NCBI RefSeq assembly: GCF_001262505.1
Contig: NZ_KQ410726.1
Coordinates: 1 to 64,000 of the forward strand
DNA length: 64,000 nucleotides
Direction of reading: 5' to 3'
Origin: Shinella sp. SUS2
Lineage (GTDB): Bacteria > Pseudomonadota > Alphaproteobacteria > Rhizobiales > Rhizobiaceae
Positions 1 through 8,640 of this stretch are shown here, piece by piece (within the stretch, counting starts at the first letter, position 1; every line of letters starts with the position of its first letter). Both the position numbers and the translations under genes were made by a program. The notes beneath the pieces were generated by a model that had not been told where the DNA came from, ran no database searches, and saw nothing but the letters and a program-made list of their open reading frames with translations.

Positions 1-2
1 AT

Positions 3-239
3 CTCGACGGCGTCGTTCGCTGGCGTCTGTGCGATCTGGCGCAATGGCTGTGGGAGGAGTTTCGCGTTTCGGTGAGCGAGCAGACGCTCAGCCGCGAAGT
101 CCGGGCCATGGGCTATCGCAAGCTCGCTGTTCGGCCCAAACATCACGCGCAAGACCCTCAACCCATTGAGGGTTTTAAAAAAGCTTCCCTGCCGCAGTGG
201 CAGAGATTGCCGCTGGAGCGGCCCGAGGAAAACGCATAG
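3..239 (+). CDS. IS630-family transposase, upstream frame (partial, 5' end missing)
   Basis: An open frame enters from the window edge and stops at TAG 237-239. Its product resembles the region before the catalytic core of IS630 transposases, including a helix-turn-helix-like stretch around SEQTLSREVRAMGYRK. At 177-182 it crosses a run of six A residues. A -1 shift there moves translation into the frame that carries the DDE residues. This is either programmed frameshifting, known for some IS elements including IS630 relatives, or an inactivating mutation; the sequence alone does not decide. The run is AAA AAA G in the zero frame, not the classical A AAA AAG heptamer. Confidence 0.65.
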   Translation, partial: LDGVVRWRLCDLAQWLWEEFRVSVSEQTLSREVRAMGYRKLAVRPKHHAQDPQPIEGFKKASLPQWQRLPLERPEENA

Positions 240-751
240 AGATTTGGTTTCAGGATGAGGCCCGTATCGGGCAAAAGAACAAGATCACCCGCCGATGGGC
301 CAGGCGAGGAACACGGCCTTCAGCACCGCACGATCAGCGCACAAGGTCGGCCTACATCTTCGGCGCAATCTGCCCCAAGCTCGGCAAGGCGGCGGCGCTG
401 GTCATGCCATGGTGCGACACCTACGCCATGACCCAGCATCTGGCCGAAATCGCCCGACACGTCGATGCCGACGCGCACGCTATCCTCATCATGGATCAGG
501 CAGGCTGGCACATGTCCAACAATCTCGTCGTGCCCGAAAACATCACCATTCTGCCACTCCCGCCGAAATCGCCGGAGCTGAACCCGGTCGAAAACCTCTG
601 GCATTTCATGCGCGACAACTGGTTATCAAACCGCGTGTTCAAATCATACGACGACATCGTCGATCATTGCTGCGATGCCTGGCGGCGGCTCGAAAGCCAG
701 CCATGGCGCGTCATGTCGATCGGACGCAGAGAATGGGCCAATGGGTTTTGA
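197..751 (+). CDS. IS630-family transposase, DDE catalytic part
   Basis: This frame carries the catalytic core: first Asp in WFQDEARIG, second Asp in LIMDQAGWH, and Glu in SPELNPVENLW, the three metal ligands of IS630/Tc1 transposases. The ATG at 197 lies in the overlap with the upstream frame and has no convincing ribosome-binding site. The functional product is therefore more likely a fusion made by a -1 frameshift at the A-run 177-182; after the shift the reading continues SFPAAVAEIAAG into this frame. The C-terminus appears complete. The protein would excise and reinsert the element at TA sites. Confidence 0.8.
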   Translation: MAEIAAGAARGKRIEIWFQDEARIGQKNKITRRWARRGTRPSAPHDQRTRSAYIFGAICPKLGKAAALVMPWCDTYAMTQHLAEIARHVDADAHAILIMDQAGWHMSNNLVVPENITILPLPPKSPELNPVENLWHFMRDNWLSNRVFKSYDDIVDHCCDAWRRLESQPWRVMSIGRREWANGF

Positions 752-794
752 TCAGTGAGGGGCCGTATAAGACGCTTGTGAGGGCGGATTTCTT

Positions 795-812
795 CGGGGC
801 CTTGTGGCCCCG
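795..812 (-). terminator. GC-rich hairpin just downstream of the L,D-transpeptidase gene
   Basis: A perfect 7-bp stem (795-801 with 806-812) closes a four-base loop, 11 bases after the stop codon of the minus-strand L,D-transpeptidase gene. No T-tract follows on the minus strand, so it is at best a weak or Rho-assisted terminator. Confidence 0.35.
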
Positions 813-823
813 ATACCACAGAA

Positions 824-1564
824 TCAGATCACGATGACCTTGGTGCCCACCTTCACGCGCTCGTAGAGATCGACGACATCTTCGTTGCGCATGCGGATGC
901 AGCCCGAGGAAACGGCATAACCGATCGTCCAGGGCGCGTTGGTGCCGTGGATGCGGTAGAGCGTCGAGCCGAGATACATGGCACGCGAGCCGAGCGGGTT
1001 TTCCGGTCCGCCTTCCATGAAGGCCGGCAGGTAGTGGCCCTTGGCGGCTTCGCGGGCGACCATTTCCTTCGGCGGCGTCCAGCTCGGCCACTCGGCCTTG
1101 CGGGTGATCTTGTGGGCGCCGGCCCATTCGAAGCCCGGCTTGCCGACGCCGACGCCGTAGCGCCGCGCCTTGCCGCCGTCGAGGACGAGGTAGAGGAATC
1201 GGTTGTTGGTATCGATGACGATGGTGCCCGGCTTGTGCTCGCTGCCATAGTCGACGAGCTGCGGCAGATATGTCGGGTCGAATTTCGACTTGATCGGATT
1301 GCGCGCCGTGCCGGTCGCCGAGACCTGCTGGACACGGGCCGCCCCTTCGCGGCGCAGGACGCGGCGCTGCTGCACCTTCTGGCGCTGGATGATGCGGCGT
1401 GTGTTGACGGCGGGCTGCACGCCCCCGCCGGTAAGCTGCATCAGCCAGGGTGCGGTGAGGTCGGGGCTGACGATGATCGGCGGCTGGCTCATGTAGCGCT
1501 CGTTCGCCTGGGCCACCGTGGTCGTGCACAGAAGGGTCGTTGCAAGGAGGATTCGTATCAACAT
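824..1564 (-). CDS. L,D-transpeptidase (YkuD domain), exported
   Basis: The 246-residue protein begins with a signal peptide (about residues 1-21, ending near AQA) and ends with a YkuD catalytic domain. The signature is complete: His206 in IHGTN and Cys222 in SSGCIRM, the nucleophile that forms 3-3 peptidoglycan cross-links or attaches proteins to the wall. A basic, low-complexity stretch (about 60-95) links the signal peptide to the catalytic domain. The enzyme should act in the periplasm. Rhizobiales encode many such paralogues, so the precise substrate is unknown. The gene is divergent from tag and runs toward the IS630 element, which has not interrupted it. Confidence 0.9.
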   Translation of the reverse strand: MLIRILLATTLLCTTTVAQANERYMSQPPIIVSPDLTAPWLMQLTGGGVQPAVNTRRIIQRQKVQQRRVLRREGAARVQQVSATGTARNPIKSKFDPTYLPQLVDYGSEHKPGTIVIDTNNRFLYLVLDGGKARRYGVGVGKPGFEWAGAHKITRKAEWPSWTPPKEMVAREAAKGHYLPAFMEGGPENPLGSRAMYLGSTLYRIHGTNAPWTIGYAVSSGCIRMRNEDVVDLYERVKVGTKVIVI

Positions 1565-1782
1565 CGGACGTACTCGCTACTGATCGTGCCGGGATGCGCC
1601 GCGGGAACTGGAATGCAGCGCCGGTTCGACGGGGATGCTTGCACCCTGCGATGAAGGGAATGGTAAACGGGCGTTCATTCGATATCGACGTTGGCGATAA
1701 AGCTTTGAGTAGGGTTATTACCCGCTTTCCAAATGTGGTTGATGAGTGGTAAAGCGGAACAAAAAGGCAACGGAGAGCGCGT

Positions 1783-2409
1783 ATGACAAAGGGACTTCTG
1801 GACGGCGATGACGGGCGGGTGCGGTGCGCATGGCCCGGCAATCTGGATGACTACCGCCGTTACCATGATACGGAGTGGGGCTATCCCGTCGTCAGCGACC
1901 AGCGTCTCTTCGAGAAGATCTGCCTCGAAGGCTTCCAGTCGGGCCTCTCCTGGCTCACCATCCTGCGCAAGCGCGAGGGGTTCCGCGCCGCCTTTGCCGG
2001 CTTCGATTTCGACAAGGTTGCCAATTTCGGCGATGACGACATCGCCCGTTGCCTTGCCGATGCCGGCATCGTGCGCCACCGCGGCAAGATCGTCTCGACG
2101 ATCAACAATGCCCGCCGGGCGCAGGCGCTGCGCGATGAGTTCGGCACGCTCGCCCGCTACTTCTGGAGCTTCGAGCCGGGCCCGGACGAACGGCCGGCAC
2201 GGGTGGACTGGGAGACGATCGTCGCCAATCCGACGACACCCACCTCCGTCCGGCTTTCAAAGGACCTGAAGAAGCGCGGCTGGACCTTCGTCGGCCCCAC
2301 CACCGTCTATGCCTTCATGCAGGCCATGGGCCTCGTCAACGATCACGTGGAAGGTTGTTTTTGCCGCGCGGAAGTCGAAGAGAAGAGAAATCAGCTGCAA
2401 CGGCCATAA
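1783..2409 (+). CDS. tag: DNA-3-methyladenine glycosylase I
   Basis: The 208-residue protein matches the Tag family over its full length. Zinc ligands are Cys15 (RCAW), His28 (YHDTEWG), His188 and Cys192 (NDHVEGC). Glu49 in ICLEGFQSGLSW is the counterpart of the conserved Glu38 of the E. coli enzyme. Tag removes 3-methyladenine from alkylated DNA, the first step of base excision repair. It is about 20 residues longer than the E. coli protein, with extra residues at both ends. A GGAGA-type ribosome-binding site lies about 8 bases before the ATG. The gene stands alone and is divergent from the L,D-transpeptidase gene. Confidence 0.93.
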   Translation: MTKGLLDGDDGRVRCAWPGNLDDYRRYHDTEWGYPVVSDQRLFEKICLEGFQSGLSWLTILRKREGFRAAFAGFDFDKVANFGDDDIARCLADAGIVRHRGKIVSTINNARRAQALRDEFGTLARYFWSFEPGPDERPARVDWETIVANPTTPTSVRLSKDLKKRGWTFVGPTTVYAFMQAMGLVNDHVEGCFCRAEVEEKRNQLQRP

Positions 2410-2568
2410 TTCAGGACTTGCCGCCACAAATATATCTTTGATTCTACAGCGAATCATGTAGCTTGAGGTTGAGCGGCAAAATCATACATCGCAAGTTCTG
2501 GGGTCGGCGTACGCGTGCGTAGTAGCGACGTGCCGCTTTGTGCTGAATGATTTGGCATGAGGGGACAA

Positions 2569-2787
2569 ATGGCGGCGAGCACACCTGCAATGGACGATTC
2601 TCGACTCGAGGGCTGGGCCTGTGACAAGGCGCAGGAGATCATGCTCCGGGAGGGCTTTCGCCTGATCCGGTCGGCAAGAAGCGGCACCAACACCGAAATT
2701 CGCGAAACAACGCTGCTGATGGCCCGGGCCATCGCTGCCTCGCTGGTCGAGGCCTCGGCGGCGCATCGCAATCCGGCAGCCGAGTGA
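2569..2787 (+). CDS. small hypothetical protein
   Basis: A 72-residue protein with no family I recognise. It is mostly helical, with an Arg- and Ala-rich C-terminal half and no signal peptide or membrane segment. I chose ATG 2569 because GAGGGG lies just upstream of it; ATG 2557 would add four residues but has no such site. A strong terminator follows at 2812, which supports a real independent transcript. An HTH-like or nucleic-acid-binding role is possible from size and charge but nothing shows it. Confidence 0.6.
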   Translation: MAASTPAMDDSRLEGWACDKAQEIMLREGFRLIRSARSGTNTEIRETTLLMARAIAASLVEASAAHRNPAAE

Positions 2788-2811
2788 CGCATCAATCCAT
2801 GGAACCGTAGA

Positions 2812-2849
2812 GAGGCCCGCCAGGAAATCGGCGGGCCTCTGCCGTTTTT
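2812..2849 (+). terminator. Rho-independent terminator
   Basis: A perfect 10-bp GC-rich stem (2812-2821 with 2830-2839) and an 8-base loop are followed by TGCCGTTTTT. It lies 25 bases after the stop of the small hypothetical gene. Confidence 0.85.
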
Positions 2850-2944
2850 CGACGTGCTTGCCGGGGGCTTGTCGCCGGCCGGCCGTTGGTGCGAGAACCC
2901 GCCTCGTCAGACGCGCGGCGTTGAGACGGGCGCCGAAACCAGGA

Positions 2945-3376
2945 TCAGTTCAGCAGGTTCGGGCGCTCCGCGTTCATCTCGACGCACAGCCGCGCCACCG
3001 CGAACGTGCCGTTGATCGTGCCGCCCGCTTCTTCCGACTGGCCGAAGCAGAAAACGGGCCGGTAGAGGCCGGGACCGGGGCGGATCGTCGTGGCGAAGCT
3101 GAACGTGACCGGTGGCGTCGCCGCGTCCTCAAGCGCCTGCAGCACCTTCGCCCAGTCGGCGGGATCATAGAGGCGGATGAGATCCATGACGCCGCAGGGC
3201 GGGCCGGCTATGCCGTGCAGGAGCGCCGTCTCGGTCCCGAGCCGGAGCAGGCCGGTCGACAGTTCCGCGCTCCACTCCTCGCAGACGAAGGCGGTTTCGA
3301 TCTCCCGGCAGTCCATGCCGGCAAGCTCCGCCACCTGGGCGAGGCGAGAGGCGGTCAGAGGCGATTTCAAGCTCAT
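2945..3376 (-). CDS. stand-alone PAS-like domain protein (paralogue 1)
   Basis: A 143-residue cytoplasmic protein made of essentially one domain. The run EEWSAELSTGLLRLG, then HG, CG, LIRLYDP, FSFATTIR and PVFCFGQ follows the order of a PAS_3-type fold (W..DL.TG, then HPDDR-like, then the terminal beta-strands). No output domain is fused to it. It is a clear paralogue of the protein at 12847-13293, sharing LSxGLxxLG, HG, CG, LIRxY, TTI and PVFCxG in register. I chose ATG 3376 because it gives the same N-terminal length as the paralogue; the frame stays open to 3469. It is divergent from an HTH gene. Ligand and partner are unknown. Confidence 0.7.
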   Translation of the reverse strand: MSLKSPLTASRLAQVAELAGMDCREIETAFVCEEWSAELSTGLLRLGTETALLHGIAGPPCGVMDLIRLYDPADWAKVLQALEDAATPPVTFSFATTIRPGPGLYRPVFCFGQSEEAGGTINGTFAVARLCVEMNAERPNLLN

Positions 3377-3624
3377 GCGGTCCGGTCCGAGAGGGTGTTG
3401 CCGCCGGCGGGCACCAGGTGCCGACGGGAAGGCACCGGTGCGGCTCGGTCGTTGCCGGTTGGAAAACATTCATGCGATCGCCGCTGGCCGCTTGCCAAAC
3501 GGTCATGATGATCGTTTACCTAGGCTCAAGGGTAATCGACATCGGGCTCATCAGAAAGCAGGCTCGCTGGTCGTTTGCTCGACTGAGGGATGCGGAAATC
3601 TATGCTTGCTTCCATGGGTTGAGT

Positions 3625-4260
3625 ATGTCCGATTTCGTCCTCTCCACGGGCCATGACCTTATCGACCAGCTGCGCGCGTATCGCCTCAAGGTTGCGTTGA
3701 CGCAGGACGACATTGCCTGGAAGCTCGGCTTCTCGCCGACGACCGTCTCGCGCTGGGAGCGCGGCGTCGCGGTGCCGGATCTGCGCGCCACCGGCGCCAT
3801 CGTCGATTTCCTGCGCCGTGCCGACGCGCAGACCGAGCGTCGCCTGCTGAAGGCGATCCTCAACGCACGCGACAGCCGCAATCTCTGGGAGGGCCGCGAC
3901 ATCCGTTATCTCGGCGGCTCGCAGCAGGAGTATCGCGAAAGCCCGGAGATGCGTGCCGTCGTCGGAACCAGCATCCGCCGCTACATCACCGGCTCCTACC
4001 GCGACTGTCTGGAGGACCGGGCATTGGTGGCGGGCCTTTATGCCCGCGAGATCGCCAGCATCGAGATCTACGGCGGCACGGCACTGTCCGTCACCTCCAT
4101 CCCGGAGGGCCATGTGCAGATGAAGCGGCTTTCCTTTCAGTCGGAAATGCGCGGCATCATTCGCGGCGACACCCATTCCATCCTCATCCCCGCCGCCGAA
4201 GCGCCGACGGCTTCTGCCGTCATCGTGCACAGTTGGGACGCGCTGTCGCGCCGACCGTGA
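3625..4260 (+). CDS. XRE-type helix-turn-helix protein with unknown C-terminal domain
   Basis: The 211-residue protein has an N-terminal Cro/CI-like HTH (about residues 8-62; LTQDDIAWKLGFSPTTVSRW is the helix-turn-helix) followed by about 140 residues I do not recognise. The second part ends in a beta-rich stretch around EIYGGTALSVTSIPEGH, possibly a sensor domain. Start: ATG 3625 is placed as expected for an HTH domain; the frame is open from 3418, but the upstream part has biased, non-protein-like composition. The gene is divergent from the PAS-like gene across 248 bases, so it may regulate it and itself. Confidence 0.75.
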   Translation: MSDFVLSTGHDLIDQLRAYRLKVALTQDDIAWKLGFSPTTVSRWERGVAVPDLRATGAIVDFLRRADAQTERRLLKAILNARDSRNLWEGRDIRYLGGSQQEYRESPEMRAVVGTSIRRYITGSYRDCLEDRALVAGLYAREIASIEIYGGTALSVTSIPEGHVQMKRLSFQSEMRGIIRGDTHSILIPAAEAPTASAVIVHSWDALSRRP

Positions 4261-4346
4261 CGCCACCGGGCGCTTCCGCCCTTGCCGCTGCCCGCCCAAT
4301 CCGCTAGGGAAACCGCAACGGAAATACAGGAATTTCGGGTATCCCG

Positions 4347-5870
4347 ATGAGCGAAAAGCAGAAAAAACCGCAGAAGCTGAAAGCCCGCCTGCCGCGCGGC
4401 TTCGTCGACCGTGACGCCGCGGACATCCGCGCCCTCACCGAAATGACCGCGAAGATCCGCGCGGTCTACGAGCACTACGGCTTCGATCCGGTCGAAACCC
4501 CGCTTTTCGAATATACCGACGCGCTCGGCAAGTTCCTGCCGGACAGCGACCGCCCGAACGAGGGCGTCTTCTCGCTGCAGGACGACGACGACCAGTGGAT
4601 GAGCTTGCGCTACGACCTGACGGCGCCGCTCGCCCGCCATGTCGCGGAGAACTTCAACGAGATCCAGCTGCCCTACCGCACCTATCGCGCCGGCTACGTC
4701 TTCCGCAACGAGAAGCCGGGTCCGGGCCGCTTCCGCCAGTTCATGCAGTTCGATGCCGATACGGTCGGCGCTGCCGGCGTGCAGGCGGATGCCGAAATGT
4801 GCATGATGTTTGCCGACACGATGGAAGCCCTCGGCATCGCCCGCGGCGACTACGTCATCCGCGTCAACAACCGCAAGGTTCTCGACGGCATGCTGGAGGT
4901 CGTGGGCCTTGGCGGCGAGGAAAACACGGCGCGCCGTCTCAATGCCCTGCGCGCGCTCGACAAGTTCGACAAGTTCGGCATTCCCGGCGTCCGCGAGCTT
5001 CTCGGCGCGGGGCGCAAGGACGAAAGCGGCGACTTCACCAAGGGCGTCGGCCTCGACCCTGCCGGGATCGAGCTGCTGGTCGGCGTGCTCGACACCGCGT
5101 CCTTCGGCGACAACCTCGAGACCGTCGCCTCGCTCGATAGCCGTTTCGGGCAGAACGAGCGCGCCCGCGAGGGCGTGGAGGAACTCGAGCAGATCGCAAA
5201 GCTCGTCGCGAGCGCCGGCTACGATGCCGGCCGCATCAAGGTCGATCCCTCCTGCGTGCGCGGCCTCGAATATTACACCGGTCCCGTCTTCGAGGCCGAG
5301 CTGCAGTTCGCTGTCACCAACGAGAAGGGCGAGAAGGTCGTCTTCGGCTCCGTCGGCGGCGGTGGCCGGTATGACGGCCTCGTGTCGCGCTTCATGGGGC
5401 AGCCGGTGCCGGCCACCGGCTTCTCCATCGGCGTTTCCCGCCTGATGACGGCCTTGAAGAACCTCGGCAAGCTCGGCCAGGACGAGGTCGTCGCCCCCGT
5501 GCTCGTCACGGTCATGGACGGCGACATCGAGAGCATGGGCCGCTACCAGCGCTTCACACAGGAACTGCGCGCTGCCGGCATCCGCGCCGAAATGTACCAG
5601 GGCAACTGGAAGAAGTTCGGCAACCAGCTGAAATATGCCGACCGCCGCGGCGCCCCCGTTGCGATTATCCAGGGCGGCGACGAACGCGCCGAAGGCCTCG
5701 TGCAGATCAAGGACCTGATCGAGGGCAAGCGCCTTTCCGGCGAGATCGAGGACAACATCGCTTGGCGCGAGGCCCGCGTGGCGCAGGTCTCCGTCCCGGA
5801 GGCCGAGCTCGTCGCCAGGGTTCGTGAAATCCTCGATGCACAGGCCGAAGACCGGGCGCGGGTCGGCTGA
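4347..5870 (+). CDS. hisS: histidyl-tRNA synthetase
   Basis: The 507-residue class II synthetase charges tRNA-His. It has motif 2 ([15 protein letters not shown]), the histidine-binding [12 protein letters not shown], motif 3-like GGGGRYDGL and a C-terminal anticodon-binding domain ([11 protein letters not shown] onward). Rhizobial enzymes of this type are somewhat longer than the roughly 425-residue E. coli protein. It heads the hisS-hisZ-hisG cluster, and hisZ begins two bases after its stop. HisZ is itself a synthetase paralogue, so the gene order reflects both ancestry and shared control of histidine supply. Confidence 0.95.
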   Translation: MSEKQKKPQKLKARLPRGFVDRDAADIRALTEMTAKIRAVYEHYGFDPVETPLFEYTDALGKFLPDSDRPNEGVFSLQDDDDQWMSLRYDLTAPLARHVAENFNEIQLPYRTYRAGYVFRNEKPGPGRFRQFMQFDADTVGAAGVQADAEMCMMFADTMEALGIARGDYVIRVNNRKVLDGMLEVVGLGGEENTARRLNALRALDKFDKFGIPGVRELLGAGRKDESGDFTKGVGLDPAGIELLVGVLDTASFGDNLETVASLDSRFGQNERAREGVEELEQIAKLVASAGYDAGRIKVDPSCVRGLEYYTGPVFEAELQFAVTNEKGEKVVFGSVGGGGRYDGLVSRFMGQPVPATGFSIGVSRLMTALKNLGKLGQDEVVAPVLVTVMDGDIESMGRYQRFTQELRAAGIRAEMYQGNWKKFGNQLKYADRRGAPVAIIQGGDERAEGLVQIKDLIEGKRLSGEIEDNIAWREARVAQVSVPEAELVARVREILDAQAEDRARVG

Positions 5871-5871
5871 T

Positions 5872-7005
5872 ATGCCCCTCGTCAACCTCCCTGCTTTCGC
5901 GCCCGATCTCATCGCCGATCTCGAAGGGCTTGGCACGGAGCGTGTGGACACGCCGGTCATCCAGCCGGCGGAGCCCTTTCTCGACATGGCGGGCGAGGAC
6001 CTCAGGCGGCGCATCTTCCTGACGGAGAGCGAGACCGGCAGGAGTCTGTGCCTCCGGCCCGAATTCACCATCCCGGTCTGCCTTCGCCACATCGAGACGG
6101 CGACCGGCACGCCCAAGCGCTATGCCTATCTCGGCGAGGTGTTCCGCCAGCGCCGCGAGGGCTCGAACGAGTTCTACCAGGCCGGCATCGAGGATCTCGG
6201 CGAGCCTGATGTCGCGAAGGCCGATGCGCGCGCGGTGCATGACGCCTTGGCCGTTCTCATGAACCGCCTGCCGGGCGTTGCATTCTCCGTGGTGCTCGGC
6301 GACCAGGCGGTCTTCGAGGCTGTCGTGGCGGCCTGCGGCCTGCCGGGCGGGTGGCAGAAGCGGCTCGTTCATGCCTTTGGCAACCAGGCACAGCTGCAGC
6401 GGCTGATGGCCGACCTTTCCAATCCGGCACGCGACGGCGTCTTCGGCCCGGAGGTTGACCGCCTCGCCATTCTCGGCAAGCTCGACGACGAGGCGACGCT
6501 GATCGCCCATATCGACGCGACGATGGAGGCGACCGGCTATTCCACCAATGCCAGCCGCAGCCCCGCCGATATCGCCCGGCGCCTGCGTGAGAAGATGGAA
6601 CTGGCCAACACACGGCTCGATGCCCGCACGCTGGCGCTTCTCAAGGAGTTCCTGGCGCTGGAACTGAACCTTTCCGAGGCCCCGGGCGCACTCGCCGCCT
6701 TCGCGGAAAAGGCCGGCCTTTCGCTCGGCGCGGCGCTCGAGCCGTTCGAAAGCCGCGTCGCGGCGCTCCGCGCCACCGGTGTCGATCCCGCGACGATCAC
6801 CTATCGCGCCGCCTTCGGCCGCCCGCTCGACTATTATACCGGTCTCGTCTTCGAGATCGCGCCGGCCGGAGAAGCCCTGGTGCTTGCCGGCGGCGGTCGC
6901 TTCGACCGGCTGCTGACCCTGCTCGGGGCGAAGGAGCGCATTCCGGCCGTCGGCTTCTCGCTCTGGCTCGACCGTATCGCGGGCGTGAAGGGGGCTGCCG
7001 CATGA
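5872..7005 (+). CDS. hisZ: ATP phosphoribosyltransferase regulatory subunit HisZ
   Basis: The 377-residue HisRS-like protein lacks tRNA-charging ability but is required with the short HisG for the first step of histidine synthesis and for feedback by histidine. Class II core remnants are visible: [43 protein letters not shown] and GGGRFDRL. The anticodon-binding domain is absent, as expected for HisZ. The ATG at 5872 follows the hisS stop by one base; an in-frame ATG at 5824 lies inside hisS and is unlikely. It overlaps hisG by four bases (ATGA), a sign of translational coupling. Confidence 0.93.
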   Translation: MPLVNLPAFAPDLIADLEGLGTERVDTPVIQPAEPFLDMAGEDLRRRIFLTESETGRSLCLRPEFTIPVCLRHIETATGTPKRYAYLGEVFRQRREGSNEFYQAGIEDLGEPDVAKADARAVHDALAVLMNRLPGVAFSVVLGDQAVFEAVVAACGLPGGWQKRLVHAFGNQAQLQRLMADLSNPARDGVFGPEVDRLAILGKLDDEATLIAHIDATMEATGYSTNASRSPADIARRLREKMELANTRLDARTLALLKEFLALELNLSEAPGALAAFAEKAGLSLGAALEPFESRVAALRATGVDPATITYRAAFGRPLDYYTGLVFEIAPAGEALVLAGGGRFDRLLTLLGAKERIPAVGFSLWLDRIAGVKGAAA

Positions 7006-7697
7006 CCATCACCATCGGCCTTCCCTCCAAGGGGCGTATGAAGGAAGACAGCTCCGCCGTGCTCGCCCGCGCCGGTTTCTCCGTTGTCGCCGTCGGCAAC
7101 GACCGCTCCTATCGCGGCCGCATCGAGGGACGCGACGATATCGAGATTGCCTTCCTCTCGGCCTCCGAAATCTCCCGCGAGATCGCCAACGGCACCGTCG
7201 ATTTCGGCGTGACCGGTGAGGATCTGGTGCGCGAGGGGCTGGCGGAGGCGGATGCCCGCGTCGAATTCTGCGCCCGCCTCGGCTTCGGCCATGCGGATGT
7301 CGTCGTCGCCGTGCCGGAAATCTGGCTCGACGTCGATACGATGGCCGATCTCGGCGACGTCGCGCAGGATTTTCGTGCCCGCCATGGCCGGCGTCTCACC
7401 ATCGCAACGAAATACTGGCGCCTCACGCAGCAGTTCTTTTCCGGCAATCACGGCATCCAGCTCTACCGCATCGTCGAGAGCCTGGGAGCGACCGAGGGGG
7501 CGCCTGCCTCGGGCTCGGCCGACATCATCGTCGATATCACCTCGACCGGCTCGACGCTGACGGCCAACCATCTGAAGATCCTCTCTGACGGCGTGATCCT
7601 CAAGTCGGAAGCCTGCCTCGTGCGCGCCCGCAAGGCAGAGCACGAGGGCGATGCGGTGATCGCCGAAATCATCACGCGGGTGCGCGGCGCACTCTGA
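7002..7697 (+). CDS. hisG: ATP phosphoribosyltransferase, short form
   Basis: The 231-residue protein matches short-form HisG (GLPSKGRM at the N-terminus, the [10 protein letters not shown] region, and the PRPP-binding stretch [16 protein letters not shown]). It condenses ATP and PRPP to phosphoribosyl-ATP. Short HisG has no C-terminal regulatory domain and needs HisZ, encoded immediately upstream with a four-base overlap. The rest of the his pathway is not in this window. Confidence 0.95.
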   Translation: MTITIGLPSKGRMKEDSSAVLARAGFSVVAVGNDRSYRGRIEGRDDIEIAFLSASEISREIANGTVDFGVTGEDLVREGLAEADARVEFCARLGFGHADVVVAVPEIWLDVDTMADLGDVAQDFRARHGRRLTIATKYWRLTQQFFSGNHGIQLYRIVESLGATEGAPASGSADIIVDITSTGSTLTANHLKILSDGVILKSEACLVRARKAEHEGDAVIAEIITRVRGAL

Positions 7698-7827
7698 AGG
7701 CTCGGCATGCGGCGAGAGGCGGCCGGCTGCTGCTGGCCCTCTTTCCTCGACCGGAAAATTCCCGCACCACCCTGACATCGTTCGGCGATCTGTCCTATCT
7801 ATGAGGTCCCATCGCAAGGAGTCCTCC

Positions 7828-8535
7828 ATGGCAGACCTGTCGTCCTTCCCCATCACCAAGACGTGGCCCGCAAAGAACCCCGACATCATCCAGCTCTATT
7901 CCCTGCCGACGCCGAACGGCGTGAAGGTATCGATCGCGCTGGAGGAGCTTGGTCTGCCCTATGAGGCGCACCGCATCGAGTTCGGGCCGGAGGGCGTCAA
8001 GTCGGCGGACTTCATCTCGCTGAACCCGAACGGCCGCATCCCCGCGATCATCGATCCGAACGGCCCGGACGGCAAGCCGATCGGCCTCTTCGAATCGGGC
8101 GCGATCCTCGTCTACCTCGCCGAGAAGACCGGCAAGCTCATTCCGGCCGATGCCGCCGGACGCTACGAGACGCTTGCCTGGGTCATGTTCCAGATGAGTG
8201 GCGTCGGGCCGATGTTCGGCCAGTTCGGTCATTTCTACAAGTTTGCCGCCGACAAGGTGGCCAACAATTCTTATCCTGCCGAGCGTTACCGCGACGAAGC
8301 CAAGCGCCTGCTTTCTATCCTCGAAGACCGCCTGAAGGATCGCCAGTGGATCATGGGCGACGAATACACCATCGCCGACATCACGACCTTCCCGTGGATC
8401 CGCGGCGCTGATGTCTTCTATGGCGGTCGCGCGGCGCTGGACTATGCAGGCTTCCCGGCCGTGATGGCCTGGCTGGAGCGCTGCCTGGCCCGCCCGGCGG
8501 CCATCAAGGGCCTGGAGATTCCGGCAAAAGCCTGA
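7828..8535 (+). CDS. glutathione S-transferase family protein (YfcG/Ure2p-like)
   Basis: The 235-residue protein has a thioredoxin-like N-terminal domain (IQLYSLPTPNGVKVSIALEE; LFESGAILVYLAEKTGKL is the glutathione-binding SNAIL-type element) and an all-helical C-terminal domain (YTIADITTFPW). The TPNGxKV motif is typical of YfcG/Ure2p-type enzymes, which have disulfide reductase activity toward glutathione adducts. The ATG at 7828 has AGGAG 8 bases upstream; an ATG at 7801 is less likely. It is probably monocistronic. Substrate unknown. Confidence 0.88.
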   Translation: MADLSSFPITKTWPAKNPDIIQLYSLPTPNGVKVSIALEELGLPYEAHRIEFGPEGVKSADFISLNPNGRIPAIIDPNGPDGKPIGLFESGAILVYLAEKTGKLIPADAAGRYETLAWVMFQMSGVGPMFGQFGHFYKFAADKVANNSYPAERYRDEAKRLLSILEDRLKDRQWIMGDEYTIADITTFPWIRGADVFYGGRAALDYAGFPAVMAWLERCLARPAAIKGLEIPAKA

Positions 8536-8640
8536 CGCAAACGAAAAATCGGGCGGCGCGGCGGTGCGTTGACGCCATCCGCCGCGCCGGGCTACCTCTG
8601 CCGGAGGCAAAAACAGAATGAAAACGGGACGGAAGACATC

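Larger units (their letters stand above)
1..751 (+). mobile_element. IS630-family insertion sequence, left part outside the window
   Basis: The first 751 bases encode the middle and C-terminal parts of an IS630/Tc1-type DDE transposase in two overlapping frames. The left end and N-terminus lie before base 1, so the left terminal inverted repeat cannot be seen and the right one cannot be identified by comparison. IS630 elements insert at TA dinucleotides. The right boundary probably lies between the stop at 751 and the hairpin at 795-812, but I could not place it. Confidence 0.8.

Noticed and set aside
3418..3624. N-terminal extension of the HTH protein from an upstream ATG
   Set aside because: The added residues have no HTH-family counterpart and overlap the likely promoter area of the divergent PAS-like gene.
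4137..6116. 659-codon open frame on the minus strand across hisS and hisZ
   Set aside because: It is the reverse shadow of well-conserved synthetase genes in GC-rich DNA; its translation is Ala/Asp/Val/Gly-rich with no family.
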